A stretch of DNA of 64,000 nt from Streptomyces sp. MUM 178J. Its GTDB lineage: Bacteria; Actinomycetota; Actinomycetes; Streptomycetales; Streptomycetaceae. Under the pieces are notes generated by a model that worked only from the letters and a program-made list of their open reading frames with translations, had not been told where the DNA came from and did no database searches. The translations under genes and the position numbers were made by a program. The stretch covers positions 86,053 through 150,052 of the forward strand of contig NZ_JADWYQ010000008.1 of NCBI RefSeq assembly GCF_022414575.1, written 5' to 3'. Numbering within the stretch: position 1 is the stretch's first letter; every line of letters begins with the position of its first letter. This document shows, piece by piece, positions 34,114 through 42,957 of this stretch.

Positions 34114-35808
34114 ATGGGGTGGGTGTCGATGTCTATGCAGCCGAAGGGGTCGGGGGAGATTCCGGCGGAGACGGTGCGGGTGGCGCGGGCCGCGTTCCCG
34201 AAGGGGAGCCAGGCGATCCGGGTCCGGGACGAGCTGGGGCCGTTGTTCACCGACGAGGAGTTCGCGGATCTCTTCCCGACGCGGGGGAAGCCTGCCTGGT
34301 CACCGGGTCGGCTGGCCTTGGTGCTGGTGTTGCAGTTCGTGGAGGGGCTGACCGATCGGCAGGCCGCCGAGGCGGTGCGGGCAAGGATCGACTTCAAATA
34401 CGCCCTCGCGCTGGAACTGGCTGATCCGGGGTTCGACTTCTCGGTGCTGTCGGAGTTCCGGGACCGGCTGGTCGAGGCGGACGCCGGACGGCGGGTGCTG
34501 GATGGCATCCTGGCCGCGGCCCGGGAGAAGGGGCTGCTCAAGACCGCCGGCCGAGCTCGTACCGACTCCACGCATGTGCAGTCCGTGGCACGGGAACTGT
34601 GCTGGCTGGAGATGGTCGCGGAAACATTGCGTTCGGCATTGAACACGCTCGCGCAGGCCGCCCCCGACTGGCTGGCGGAGGTTGCCGAGCCGGACTGGTT
34701 CAGGCATTACGCGACGAGGGCCGAGGACTCCCGGTTCCCCAAGGCCCACGCCAAACGGGAGGAGGCCGGCCGGCGGATCGGGACGGACGGGATGCGGCTG
34801 CTTGAGGCCGTCTTCTCGCCCCAGGCGTCGGCCGGGCTGCGGGAGCTGGAGCAGGTGAAGAACCTGCGGCAGATGTGGGTCCAGCACTTCCACCTGGTCG
34901 GGGGCGAGGTGAGGCGGCGGGACCCAAAAGACCGGCCGCCGGGCGCAACGCGCCTGGTCACACCCTATGACCCCGGGGCGAGGGGCAGCAAGAAACGCGA
35001 CATCCTGTGGGACGGATACAAGGCCCATCTCACCGAGACCTGCGAGCCAGACACCCCGAACCTGATCACGAACGTCGCCACGACCGACGCCACCGTTCCG
35101 GACAGCGTGATGGCCGGCCCGATCCACGCCTCCCTCGCCGCGCGGGACTGCCTGCCCGGCGAGCACTGGGTCGATGCCGGCTACCCCAACGCCGCCCAGG
35201 TCGTGGCCGCCCGCACCGAACACGGCATCGCCCTGCACGGGCCGATGGCGGCCAGCACGACGCCCCAGACCGGCGGCCCTTATGAGCAGGACGCCTTCAC
35301 CATCGACTGGGACAAGCAGCAGGTGACCTGCCCGAACGGCGTGACCAGCACCCAGTGGCACCACCGGCACTCACAGCACGGCCTGCCCGTCATCCGGGTC
35401 CGGTTCAACCCGGCGGATTGCCGCACCTGCCCCCACCTGCGGGAATGCGTCAGTTCACCGAAGGCCGAACGCCGCGAGATCACCCTTCGGCACCGGGCCG
35501 AACACGAAGCCGTCCACACTGCCCGCACCGAGCAGCAGACCGACGTCTGGAAGGACCGCTACAAGATCCGCGCTGGTGTCGAGGGCACCATCTCGCAAGG
35601 CGTCCAGCGCTGCGGCCTGCGCAGATCCCGCTACCGGGGCCTGGCGAAGACCAGCCTCCAGCACCAGCTCACCGGCGCCGCCATCAACCTCGCCCGCATC
35701 GACGCCCCCCTCACCGACACCCCCCGGGCCCGCACCCGCACCAGCCACTTCGCAGCACTTCGCCCCGCCGACCAAGTCGACGGGGCGAAGCAACAGGGCC
35801 CGAATTAA
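34114..35808 (+). CDS. IS1182-family transposase
   Basis: A 564-residue DDE transposase. The N-terminal DUF772 region (LFPTRGKPAWSPGRLALVLV, GLTDRQAAEAVRARIDFKYA) is followed by the catalytic core: first Asp in RARTDSTHVQSVARE, second Asp in EHWVDAGYPNAAQVV, and the glutamate in IRAGVEGTISQGVQRCG. A zinc-like CRTCPHLRECV motif is inserted between. The stop TAA lies within the right inverted repeat. ATG 34114 is used; ATG 34129 or 34135 are possible shorter starts. The gene looks intact. Confidence 0.93.
   Translation: MGWVSMSMQPKGSGEIPAETVRVARAAFPKGSQAIRVRDELGPLFTDEEFADLFPTRGKPAWSPGRLALVLVLQFVEGLTDRQAAEAVRARIDFKYALALELADPGFDFSVLSEFRDRLVEADAGRRVLDGILAAAREKGLLKTAGRARTDSTHVQSVARELCWLEMVAETLRSALNTLAQAAPDWLAEVAEPDWFRHYATRAEDSRFPKAHAKREEAGRRIGTDGMRLLEAVFSPQASAGLRELEQVKNLRQMWVQHFHLVGGEVRRRDPKDRPPGATRLVTPYDPGARGSKKRDILWDGYKAHLTETCEPDTPNLITNVATTDATVPDSVMAGPIHASLAARDCLPGEHWVDAGYPNAAQVVAARTEHGIALHGPMAASTTPQTGGPYEQDAFTIDWDKQQVTCPNGVTSTQWHHRHSQHGLPVIRVRFNPADCRTCPHLRECVSSPKAERREITLRHRAEHEAVHTARTEQQTDVWKDRYKIRAGVEGTISQGVQRCGLRRSRYRGLAKTSLQHQLTGAAINLARIDAPLTDTPRARTRTSHFAALRPADQVDGAKQQGPN
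35758..35790. promoter_or_regulatory. Hairpin just inside the IS right end
   Basis: Stem of 10 bp (35758-35767 with 35781-35790) and an inner 4 bp (CGAC/GTCG) separated by one C-A mismatch, with a 3-nt CAA loop, in the last transposase codons. It would interrupt transcription arriving from the leftward gene on the right. Confidence 0.55.
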
Positions 35809-35818
35809 CCAACAGCAT

Positions 35819-35844
35819 CCGCGAGGCTGCGGACCGGGCCCCGC
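35819..35844. terminator. Right part of split terminator and target duplication
   Basis: Begins with the 14-bp target repeat CCGCGAGGCTGCGG and continues with the 3' arm GCGGACCGGGCCCCGC (35829-35844) complementary to 34009-34024. It was part of a single 16-bp stem and 6-nt loop before insertion. Confidence 0.8.
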
Positions 35845-35852
35845 CGTCGTCT

Positions 35853-36692
35853 TCAGAGGATGACCTGGTCGGGGTCGGTCTCCAGGGTGGCGATCGCCCT
35901 GCGGCAGGCGCCCACGAAGGCGTCGAAGTCCTCGTTGGTGCTGCCGGCCCGGCCCGCGCGGGTGTTGACGTCGAACATCGCGGCCCGCAGATCCGAGGTG
36001 ATCTCCAGCTGTGCGCCCTTGCCGAGCATGGTGCGGTTGCACAGATTGGCGGTGGAGACGCCCGCGAGGTGTGGGACCTCGCTGCCGTCCCGCCAGCCGA
36101 TGTCCGCCGCGGTGAACTCCTGCTTCAGCAGCGTCTTGAAGCGCTCGTTGCGGCCGCCGACGACCACGACGTCGCTCCCCCCGGCCGACGTGGTGGAGCA
36201 GCCGTGCAGGCTCAGCACATTGAGGCTGCTCGCGGCCATGGACACCGCCACATGGTCGTCGTTGTGGGTGGAGGTCACATGCAGCACGCTGTTCCCCCCG
36301 CTCTTCAGCCCTTCGAACATCCAGTAGTCGTGGACGCCGTGGCCGTCCTGAAGCGGCGTCAGGCTGTCGGGCCGGTAGCCGGCAATGCCGAGGCAGAGCT
36401 CGGAGGTGCCGGTCTCGATGCTGCCGCCGTGCAGTGCCATGACCGTGGTGCGGTTGAAGGGGGAGGACTGGTCGAGGCTGTCGTCGATGTACTGGTGCCG
36501 CCGGTAGCGGCGGGCGAAGTCTGTGCCCTCCATGCCCGCGAGCTGCGTGTACAGGTCGGTGTTGGAGTCGTAGAGGTCATCGGCGGCATGGGCGGGCGGT
36601 GCGGCGACGCCGCCGAGCAGGGGGCCGGTGACGGCGGCGGCAGCGAAGGCGGTGAGGATCGTGCGACGACTCGTTGATGTCATGCCCACCAT
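35853..36692 (-). CDS. Tat-exported poly-gamma-glutamate hydrolase-like protein
   Basis: A 279-residue exported protein with a twin-arginine signal (TSTSRRTILTAFAAAAVTGP, cleavage near APPAHA). The mature part resembles the poly-gamma-glutamate hydrolase/DUF867 (PghP, phage-type) zinc hydrolases: VMALHGGSIETGTSELCLGI, VTSTHNDDHVAVSMAAS, NVLSLHGCSTTSAGG, ANLCNRTMLGKGAQLEITS. The likely activity is cleavage of poly-gamma-glutamate. ATG 36692 has a G-rich ribosome site (GGGGGGTGATC); ATG 36683 is the alternative. Confidence 0.85.
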   Translation of the reverse strand: MVGMTSTSRRTILTAFAAAAVTGPLLGGVAAPPAHAADDLYDSNTDLYTQLAGMEGTDFARRYRRHQYIDDSLDQSSPFNRTTVMALHGGSIETGTSELCLGIAGYRPDSLTPLQDGHGVHDYWMFEGLKSGGNSVLHVTSTHNDDHVAVSMAASSLNVLSLHGCSTTSAGGSDVVVVGGRNERFKTLLKQEFTAADIGWRDGSEVPHLAGVSTANLCNRTMLGKGAQLEITSDLRAAMFDVNTRAGRAGSTNEDFDAFVGACRRAIATLETDPDQVIL

Positions 36693-36718
36693 GATCACCC
36701 CCCCTTCGGCCGCCGCGA

Positions 36719-38341
36719 TCAACCGGGCTCCTTCTCCTGGGCGGGCCGCAGAAAGGGGTCAAGTACGCCGGGGGTCGCGGCGGCCGCGAAGCACAGCCCC
36801 TCGCTCTCGTCCGCGTCGTGGACGTCGTACCCGCCCGCTCCCGCGGCCGTCGTCGCGGTGAGGGTGATCAGCCCCGCCCGCCGTTGGAAGTAGGACTGAC
36901 GGACCGTCCAGCCGATGACTCCGCTCCGCTGGAGCGCCACCGTGGAGCGCCGCATCGTGCCGCTGCGGGCGACCAGATACGCGCCGCTGAGCCCATGCCC
37001 CAGGTTCCGGTACGCGTCGCGCGCGAGGAGCGCCGCGAGCGGCACTCCCACCGCCGTCCATCCCGCGGCGACGGAGAGCAGGACGGGATCGACCCGGACA
37101 CCCAGCGCGGCGAACAGCGCGGCCGGGGCCAGCACGCCTGTGAGCGCCCGTCGGAGCCGGCGGGTCCGTGCCGCCGGCGGATGGACGGTCAACGGCGTGC
37201 CCGTGGGCGTCGAGGACTCCTTGAGGACCCGCGCCGCCACCTCGTGCGCCGTGGCCGCGGGAACCGCGGGGAGCAGCGCCTGGTGACCTGCGTGCTTGTG
37301 GTCGTCCTCTCTGACCAGTCCGGTGGCGACCGCGTCCAGCCGTCCCGCTCCGAACAGCCGTACGCCGAGCGGCTCGACGAGGTCGACTCCGCGCAGCCGC
37401 CGCTCCTCGATGGAGATCGAGCGGGATGTGAGCAGGCCCCTGCGCACCCGCAGGGCGCCGCCCGGCTCCCGCTCCAGCCGGTAGCCCCACCACATCTCGA
37501 CCCAGAAGGCGAGGGCGCCGACGACGCCGGCGACGAGCGCCGCGAGGGCCAGGACCGCGACGGTCAGCGCGACAGGCGTGGTCCGGAACCGGTCCCGCGT
37601 CCATTCGACTACTTCACCCTGCAGCCCGAACCACTCGCTGACCTGCATCACCGCGCCCACGGCCGCACCGCCGAGGACGGGCGCGACGAAGGAGACCGGC
37701 GCATAGCGGATCCACCCTGGATCCAGTGCCGCGAGCAGGCCGTCACGGTGGTGTTCCGCGGACTCGGCACATGGGGCGCCGGCGATCAGCTCCCGGCGGA
37801 GCCGTTCCCCCTCCGCCTTGGGGACGGGGTCCAGCTCCAAGGTGGACTCGCCGGTCCCGGTCTGCTCTCCGGTGCCGATGCGCACTTTCACCAGACCGAA
37901 CACCCGTTGCAGCACATTGGCCGTCAGATCGACGCTGCGGATCCGTTCTCTGGCCAGGGAGCGGCGCTTTATCAGCAGCAGCCCGGTGTGGAGTTCGGCG
38001 CGCTCGGGCCCGATGCGATAGCGGGTTCTGCGCCAGCGCACATAGTCCGCGGCCACGGCCGCCGCGACGACCAGGACGCCCCCGGCCAGCACCAGAGCGG
38101 CTGCCTGCCACAGCGGAAGGACCCCGGCGAGCCCGAAGAACACGGGCAGGGCCGCGCCCCCGGCGACGCCGGTCATGACGAGCCCTGTCACCCAGACGGT
38201 GCGGGGGTCGAGCCGCCGCCATCCGTCGCCGTGCGGCGCGGGCCCGCACCCGGCCCCGGACCGGGGTGCGGGCCCGGGCACGGGCGTGGGCGCGGGCGCG
38301 GGCGCCCCATGGCCTCCGGCGTCAGGGGCAGGCGCGTTCAT
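36719..38341 (-). CDS. Large PH-domain (bPH2/DUF304) membrane protein
   Basis: A 540-residue protein of the YdbT type with repeated bPH2 (DUF304) domains and several hydrophobic segments. A Pro/Gly-rich N-terminus (~45 residues) precedes TM pairs (TGVAGGAALPVFFGLAGVLP, AAALVLAGGVLVVAAAVAAD). PH units include RIGPERAELHTGLLLIKRRS with RERIRSVDLTANVLQRVFGL, and LRVRRGLLTSRSISIEERRL with GVDLVEPLGVRLFGAGRLDA. It overlaps the smaller PH-protein gene by ATGA; such pairs work together in the membrane (function in Bacillus linked to protection against antimicrobial compounds). Confidence 0.9.
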   Translation of the reverse strand: MNAPAPDAGGHGAPAPAPTPVPGPAPRSGAGCGPAPHGDGWRRLDPRTVWVTGLVMTGVAGGAALPVFFGLAGVLPLWQAAALVLAGGVLVVAAAVAADYVRWRRTRYRIGPERAELHTGLLLIKRRSLARERIRSVDLTANVLQRVFGLVKVRIGTGEQTGTGESTLELDPVPKAEGERLRRELIAGAPCAESAEHHRDGLLAALDPGWIRYAPVSFVAPVLGGAAVGAVMQVSEWFGLQGEVVEWTRDRFRTTPVALTVAVLALAALVAGVVGALAFWVEMWWGYRLEREPGGALRVRRGLLTSRSISIEERRLRGVDLVEPLGVRLFGAGRLDAVATGLVREDDHKHAGHQALLPAVPAATAHEVAARVLKESSTPTGTPLTVHPPAARTRRLRRALTGVLAPAALFAALGVRVDPVLLSVAAGWTAVGVPLAALLARDAYRNLGHGLSGAYLVARSGTMRRSTVALQRSGVIGWTVRQSYFQRRAGLITLTATTAAGAGGYDVHDADESEGLCFAAAATPGVLDPFLRPAQEKEPG

Positions 38342-38838
38342 GTCGCGTCTCCCGGCGTGGCCTGGGTGATTCTGGTCAGCTGTTCGGCGAGGTCCGCCGC
38401 CGTTTCATGGTCCAGGCCCTGAATCCTGATCTCGCCCCGCGCGGAGGCGGTGGTGACGGTCACCGTCGCCAGCCGGAAGGCCTGCTCCAGCGGTCCACGC
38501 ATCGTGTCCACCGTCTGGATCCGGGACATGGGCGCGATCCGCCACTCCTGCCAGAGCGCGCCCGTGCGGACGTACACGGCCTCGTCGGTCACCTCCCAGC
38601 GGTGCACCCGATACCACCAGGCGGGGAAGAAGGCGGTTCCGGCGAGCCCCAGCAGTGCCAGCGCTCCGGCCGCGACGAGCAGCCAGCGGCGGGCGGGCTC
38701 GATGAACGCGGCCAGCACGACGAGCACGCCGACGGGCACGGCCGCGGTCAGCAGGCACTGCACACGCCACCAGGTGACGGCCCGCCGGTTCATGCGGTTG
38801 GCGGGCGGTCTGAGCCGGACCGTCTTCTCCCCCGCCAT
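38338..38838 (-). CDS. Small PH-domain (bPH2/DUF304) membrane protein
   Basis: A 166-residue YdbS-type protein with two hydrophobic helices (VQCLLTAAVPVGVLVVLAAF, LLVAAGALALLGLAGTAFFP) and one bPH2 domain (RVHRWEVTDEAVYVRTGALW, MSRIQTVDTMRGPLEQAFRL). Its stop overlaps the downstream large PH gene by ATGA. Confidence 0.9.
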   Translation of the reverse strand: MAGEKTVRLRPPANRMNRRAVTWWRVQCLLTAAVPVGVLVVLAAFIEPARRWLLVAAGALALLGLAGTAFFPAWWYRVHRWEVTDEAVYVRTGALWQEWRIAPMSRIQTVDTMRGPLEQAFRLATVTVTTASARGEIRIQGLDHETAADLAEQLTRITQATPGDAT

Positions 38839-38842
38839 CGGA

Positions 38843-40495
38843 TCAGCGGCCTCGCCGGGTGCGGTACTCGGCGGCGAGCGTGGCAGTCGAGGAATCGAGC
38901 TGGTCTCCGCCCGCTCCTTCGGTCAGCACGGGTTCGATCTTCTTGGCCAGCACCTTGCCGAGTTCGACGCCCCACTGGTCGAAGGAGTCGATGTTCCAGA
39001 CCGCGCCCTGTACGAACACCTTGTGCTCGTACAGCGCGATCAGCTGGCCCAGCACGGAGGGGGTCAGCTCTTCGGCGAGGATCGTGGTCGTCGGGTGGTT
39101 GCCGCGGAACGTCTTGTGCGCGACCAGTTCGTCGGGCACGCCCTCCGCCCGCACCTCCTCCGGCGTCTTGCCGAAAGCGAGCGCCTGCGTCTGCGCGAAG
39201 AAGTTGGCCATCAGCAGATCGTGCTGGGCGAGAAGGAAGTGCGGCAGATCGTCGACGGGCTTGGCGAAGCCGATGAAGTCCGCCGGGATGACCTTGGTCC
39301 CCTGGTGGATCAGCTGGTAGTACGCATGCTGGCCATTGGTGCCCGGAGTGCCCCAGACGACCGGTCCGGTCTGCCAGTCCACCCGATGGCCCTGGCGGTC
39401 CACGGACTTGCCGTTGGACTCCATGTCGAGCTGCTGGAGATAGGCGGTGAACTTGCTCAGATAGTGCGAGTACGGCAGCACGGCGTGCGACTGGGCGTCG
39501 AAGAACGCGCCGTACCAGACCCCGAGAAGTCCCAGCAGCAGCGGTGCGTTTGCCTCCGGCGGGGCATTGCGGAAGTGCTCGTCGACACGGTGGAAGCCGT
39601 CGAGCATCTCGCGGAACCGGTCGGGGCCGATCGCGATCATCAGGGAGAGGCCGATCGCGGAGTCGTAGGAGTACCGGCCGCCGACCCAGTCCCAGAACTC
39701 GAACATATTGGCCGTGTCGATGCCGAACTCGCCGACCTTTTCGGCGTTGGTCGACAGGGCGACGAAGTGCTTGGCGACAGCGCTCTCGTCGCCGCCGAGG
39801 CCGTCGAGCAGCCAGGCGCGTGCGGACGTCGCGTTGGTGATGGTCTCGATGGTGGTGAAGGTCTTGGACGCGATGATGAACAGCGTCTCTGCCGGGTCCA
39901 GATCCCTGACGGCCTCGTGCAGATCCGCGCCGTCGACGTTGGAGACGAAACGGAACGTCAGATCCCGTGCGGTGTAGGAGCGCAGCACCTCATAGGCCAT
40001 GGCCGGGCCGAGGTCGGAGCCGCCGATGCCGATGTTGACGACGTTCCTGATCGGCTTGCCGGTGTGACCGGTCCACCGGCCGGACCTGATCCGGTCGGAG
40101 AAGGCGCGCATCTTGTCGAGCACCGCGTGCACGCCCGGCACCACATTCTCGCCGTCGACCTCGACGACGGCGTCCCGGGGCGCGCGCAGCGCGGTGTGCA
40201 GCACGGCGCGGTCCTCGGTGGTGTTGATCTTCTCGCCGCGGAACATGGCGTCCCGCAGCTCGGCGACGCCGGTGGCGGCGGCCAGTTCGCGCAGCAGCCG
40301 CAGTGTCTCGTCCGTCACGAGATGCTTCGAGTAGTCGAGGTACAGATCGCCGACCTGGAGGGTGTACCGCCCGCCGCGGGCGGCGTCGGCTGCGAACAGC
40401 TCCCGCAGATGGGTGTCTCCGAGCTGTTCGCGGTGCTTGCCGAGAGCGGCCCATTCGGGGGTCTGGTTAAGTCGCGTGCGTCCTTGTGCGTTCAT
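38843..40495 (-). CDS. pgi: Glucose-6-phosphate isomerase
   Basis: A 550-residue enzyme linking glycolysis and the pentose phosphate pathway. The sugar-isomerase signatures are seen: [20 protein letters not shown], the [20 protein letters not shown] region, [19 protein letters not shown], and the catalytic [20 protein letters not shown] near the C-terminus with [13 protein letters not shown]. Length is that of the long bacterial type. It precedes the two PH genes closely on the same strand. Confidence 0.96.
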   Translation of the reverse strand: MNAQGRTRLNQTPEWAALGKHREQLGDTHLRELFAADAARGGRYTLQVGDLYLDYSKHLVTDETLRLLRELAAATGVAELRDAMFRGEKINTTEDRAVLHTALRAPRDAVVEVDGENVVPGVHAVLDKMRAFSDRIRSGRWTGHTGKPIRNVVNIGIGGSDLGPAMAYEVLRSYTARDLTFRFVSNVDGADLHEAVRDLDPAETLFIIASKTFTTIETITNATSARAWLLDGLGGDESAVAKHFVALSTNAEKVGEFGIDTANMFEFWDWVGGRYSYDSAIGLSLMIAIGPDRFREMLDGFHRVDEHFRNAPPEANAPLLLGLLGVWYGAFFDAQSHAVLPYSHYLSKFTAYLQQLDMESNGKSVDRQGHRVDWQTGPVVWGTPGTNGQHAYYQLIHQGTKVIPADFIGFAKPVDDLPHFLLAQHDLLMANFFAQTQALAFGKTPEEVRAEGVPDELVAHKTFRGNHPTTTILAEELTPSVLGQLIALYEHKVFVQGAVWNIDSFDQWGVELGKVLAKKIEPVLTEGAGGDQLDSSTATLAAEYRTRRGR

Positions 40496-40551
40496 CTAGG
40501 ACATCGCCCATTCTTCTCGTACCTGCCTGCATGCCCCGCTGCGTCACCAAC

Positions 40552-41784
40552 CTAATTGATCAGACCGCTCAGTGCGGCCACTGCCGGCACGAAGAGCGCC
40601 GCGGCCAACAATGCGGGGGCGTTGGGCCCCAGGGCTCCGGCCACCGCGCCGCCGAGCAGCGCGCCGAGCGGGACGCCCGCGACGGTGAGGGTGCGGATGG
40701 CCGCGCTGACACGGCCCAGCATTCCGGCGGGGCTGCGCTGCTGCGTCAGCGTCGTCTGGTTGACGTTCCACACCATGCCCATCACGGCGAACACGGCCAT
40801 CGCCGCAACGGTCGCCCACAGGGCGCGTACCGAGCCCATCGCAAGCAGGGCGCCCGTCTGCACCAGACCGGCCAGGAAGACGCTGCGTATGCGTCCGATC
40901 CGGTCGGCGAGACGGCGGGCCGTCAGACCGCCGACGACGCTGCCCGCTCCGAAGGCGGTGAGCACGGCCGCGTATCCGGCGGTCCCCGCGTCCAGCCAGT
41001 CGGTGACATGGACGACGAGGGTGGCGATGAGCGCGCCCATGCCGATATTGCAGATGGTGGAGGCGATGCACAGGCCGCGCAGCGCCCGGTCCTGCCACAG
41101 ATGGCGCAGCCCCTCCGCTATCTGGCCGCGCAGGGTGCTTCCGGCGGGTCCGGGGGCCCGCGGCGGCCCCGGAGTCCGCGGAGTCCGCAGCGAGGCGATG
41201 AGGACGGCTGCCGCGGCATAGGTGGCCGCGTCGACCGCGTAGGGCACGGCCGCGCCCGCCGCGAGCAACACCGGAACCGCCGGAGTGGACAGAAAGCTCC
41301 CCACGATCTGCTGGGTGGTCATCAGCCGGGCGTTGGCACTGCCCAGCGCCTCGGCCGGCACGAGGGAGGGCAGCAGGGCGGTGGCGGCGTTGTCGAACAC
41401 CGTCTGGAGCACGGTGAGCACGAAGGACACCGCGATCAGCAAGGCGATCGAATGGGCGTCCAGCCAGACGGCCACGGCGAAGCCGGCCATCAGGACCCCG
41501 CGGACGACGTCCGCGATCCACATCGCCCGCCGCTGGTCCACCCGGTCGGCGACCGCCCCGCCGACCAGCCCGAACAGCAGCCACGGCAGATAGCCGCAGG
41601 CCGTGACCGACGCGATGAGCAGCGGGTCGTCGGTGAGCGAGACGGCGAGCAGCGGCATGGCCGCGATGCGCAGGGAATCCCCGAACTTGGAGACCGCAGC
41701 GGCCGCCCAGAGCCGGCCGAATCCTCCGCGCCATGCGGGTGCAGGTGTCTGCGCGCGCTCGGTGACCGGTGCTGTTTCCCCCAA
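40552..41784 (-). CDS. Major facilitator superfamily transporter
   Basis: A 410-residue, 12-helix MFS protein of the drug-exporter/macrolide-efflux-like type (AVSKFGDSLRIAAMPLLAVS, LFGLVGGAVADRVDQRRAMW, ALIATLVVHVTDWL, GSVVGGLTARRLADRIGRIR). I place the start at TTG 41784 (MGETAPVTERAQ) because GGGGAGGGCGGG precedes it; the longer frame to 42015 runs through repeat DNA. The substrate is unknown. Confidence 0.85.
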   Translation of the reverse strand: MGETAPVTERAQTPAPAWRGGFGRLWAAAAVSKFGDSLRIAAMPLLAVSLTDDPLLIASVTACGYLPWLLFGLVGGAVADRVDQRRAMWIADVVRGVLMAGFAVAVWLDAHSIALLIAVSFVLTVLQTVFDNAATALLPSLVPAEALGSANARLMTTQQIVGSFLSTPAVPVLLAAGAAVPYAVDAATYAAAAVLIASLRTPRTPGPPRAPGPAGSTLRGQIAEGLRHLWQDRALRGLCIASTICNIGMGALIATLVVHVTDWLDAGTAGYAAVLTAFGAGSVVGGLTARRLADRIGRIRSVFLAGLVQTGALLAMGSVRALWATVAAMAVFAVMGMVWNVNQTTLTQQRSPAGMLGRVSAAIRTLTVAGVPLGALLGGAVAGALGPNAPALLAAALFVPAVAALSGLIN

Positions 41785-41803
41785 CCCGCCCTCCCCGTAA
41801 CCG

Positions 41804-41892
41804 GGGGGCTCCGCCCCCGGATCCCCGGTCCTCAAACTCCCCCGGCTACCTCCCCCGGACTCCGTCCGGGGGCACCCCCGCGGAGGCGCCCC
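41804..41892. repeat. Dispersed GC-rich palindromic element, copy A
   Basis: About 90 bp, roughly 90% identical to the inverted copy at 49504-49592. It has inner hairpins (GGGGGC-TCC-GCCCCC; CTCCGTCCGGGGG with CCCCCGCGGAG). These elements are known to be dispersed in Streptomyces intergenic regions. Confidence 0.75.
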
Positions 41893-42052
41893 CAACGGGC
41901 TGGATTTTCGAGCCCGTCCGGCGATTGAGGACAAACAAGCCTCGCCGGCGTCTGAGGCGGGGGGCCGAGGGCGGAGCCCCCGGTTCAGCAACGAAAAAGT
42001 CCGGTCGGCCACCATTCGGCGTCCAACCGGACCGCATCTCCTAGTGCCGCGA

Positions 42053-42196
42053 CCGGCGATGTTTGCCCGTCAAGGAGCGTCGTCCGGTGCGTGCGATCGC
42101 AAGGCGGCCGGAAGTCCTCGTAGCGGAGCTACTTGGGCTTTTGGCCAACGCAGCGAGCGGGCGTGCAGGGCGGCGCGACAGGGCAAAGCTTGCCGA
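42053..42196. other. Extended imperfect stem-loop, ~144 nt, downstream of rbpA
   Basis: Centred at 42126: apical GTAGC-GGA-GCTAC (42120-42132), distant arms TTTGCCC (42062-42068) with GGGCAAA (42181-42187), and outermost CGGC (42054-42057) with GCCG (42192-42195). Intermediate pairing is partial (for example GGCCGGAAG opposite CTTTTGGCC). It could be a MITE-like repeat or a structured RNA/terminator. Confidence 0.6.
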
Positions 42197-42204
42197 GAGG
42201 GGTA

Positions 42205-42540
42205 CTAGATCTCGCCCCGCAGTTTGGCGAGCGCCTCCGCGAGAATCGCCTCGCCATCCGCGTCGGTGCGCCGTTCGCGCACATAGGCGAGGTGTGTCTT
42301 GTACGGCTCGGTGCGCGGCGGGTCCGGCGGATTGTCCCGGTCCTGCCCCGCGGGGAAGCCACAGCGCGGACAGTCCCAGGTGTCCGGGACCTGTGCGTCG
42401 CTGGCGAAGCTCGGCTGCGTCTCGTGCCCGTTCGAGCACCAGAAGGAGATGCGCAGGCGGGGCGCTGACTCGCCTCGCTCAGCCTCGCCCATCGGCCCCG
42501 CTCCGACCCGGCTCCCCCGGATCGCGTTGCCACTTGCCAC
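42205..42540 (-). CDS. rbpA: RNA polymerase-binding protein RbpA
   Basis: A 111-residue actinobacteria-specific regulator that binds RNA polymerase and the principal sigma factor, stimulates initiation and, in Streptomyces, confers rifampicin tolerance. Diagnostic stretches: SGNAIRGSRVGAGPMGEAER (basic linker), the cysteine-containing core FWCSNGHETQPSFA and WDCPRCGFPAGQD, and the sigma-interaction tail EPYKTHLAYVRERRTDADGE. GTG 42540 follows AGGGAG. Confidence 0.96.
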   Translation of the reverse strand: MASGNAIRGSRVGAGPMGEAERGESAPRLRISFWCSNGHETQPSFASDAQVPDTWDCPRCGFPAGQDRDNPPDPPRTEPYKTHLAYVRERRTDADGEAILAEALAKLRGEI

Positions 42541-42604
42541 GGTCGTAACTCCCTGCGTGATGGTGCTGCACAGCGTCTCGGAGCGGCTGCGCCGCGGGTG
42601 CCCC

Positions 42605-42633
42605 AGTCTACGTAAGGCCCAACGCTCGTCCAG
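42605..42633 (-). promoter_or_regulatory. Predicted rbpA promoter
   Basis: Minus strand: -35 CTGGAC (42633-42628), 17-bp spacer, -10 TAGACT (42610-42605), about 60 bases upstream of the GTG start. The -10 matches the principal-sigma consensus; no GGAAT/GTT sigma-R-type site was seen. Confidence 0.5.
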
Positions 42634-42675
42634 TGATTGGAGTTACACCCCACCCCCGAGACGGGTAAGTCCTGG

Positions 42676-42912
42676 TCAGCTGTCCAGCTTCATCAGCAGA
42701 CCGAGTGCGACAATGCACGCGAACCACAGCAGACCGACCACGACCGTGATCCGGTCGAGGTTGCGCTCGGCGACCGAGGAGCCGCCGACGGACGACTGCA
42801 TGCCGCCGCCGAACATGTCGGAGAGGCCGCCGCCCTTCCCCTTGTGCATCAGCACCAGCAGCATCAGCAGCAGGCTGAAGACGATCAGGGCGATCGAGAA
42901 CCCCATAACCAC
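42676..42912 (-). CDS. secG: Preprotein translocase subunit SecG
   Basis: A 78-residue membrane protein of the SecYEG channel with two hydrophobic helices (FSIALIVFSLLLMLLVLMHK and TVVVGLLWFACIVALGLLMK) separated by the conserved cytoplasmic GKGGGLSDMFGGG loop. GTG 42912 (MVMGFSI) is preferred; ATG 42906 is possible. It follows tpiA after a terminator hairpin. Confidence 0.95.
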   Translation of the reverse strand: MVMGFSIALIVFSLLLMLLVLMHKGKGGGLSDMFGGGMQSSVGGSSVAERNLDRITVVVGLLWFACIVALGLLMKLDS

Positions 42913-42957
42913 GGCTGGACCAACTTCCTCGGACATTGACGGAATCAAGAGACGGAC

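Larger units (their letters stand above)
34035..35818 (+). mobile_element. Complete IS1182-family insertion sequence (1784 bp)
   Basis: Perfect 23-bp terminal inverted repeats (34035-34057 and 35796-35818, beginning ATGCTGTTGGTTAATTCGGG and ending GGGCCC) bound a single transposase gene. A 14-bp direct repeat, CCGCGAGGCTGCGG, flanks it. Both ends are intact, so the element looks complete and possibly recent. It sits between the convergent pgl and poly-gamma-glutamate-hydrolase-like genes. Confidence 0.93.
41785..42204. other. 420-bp region rich in repetitive DNA
   Basis: Between the MFS start and the rbpA stop. It holds the GC-rich dispersed element (41804-41892) and the long hairpin (42053-42196). 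No gene is seen. Confidence 0.6.

Noticed and set aside
41785..42015. Upstream extension of the MFS gene to 42015
   Set aside because: Runs through a dispersed repeat; TTG 41784 has a strong ribosome site and starts just before the family region.
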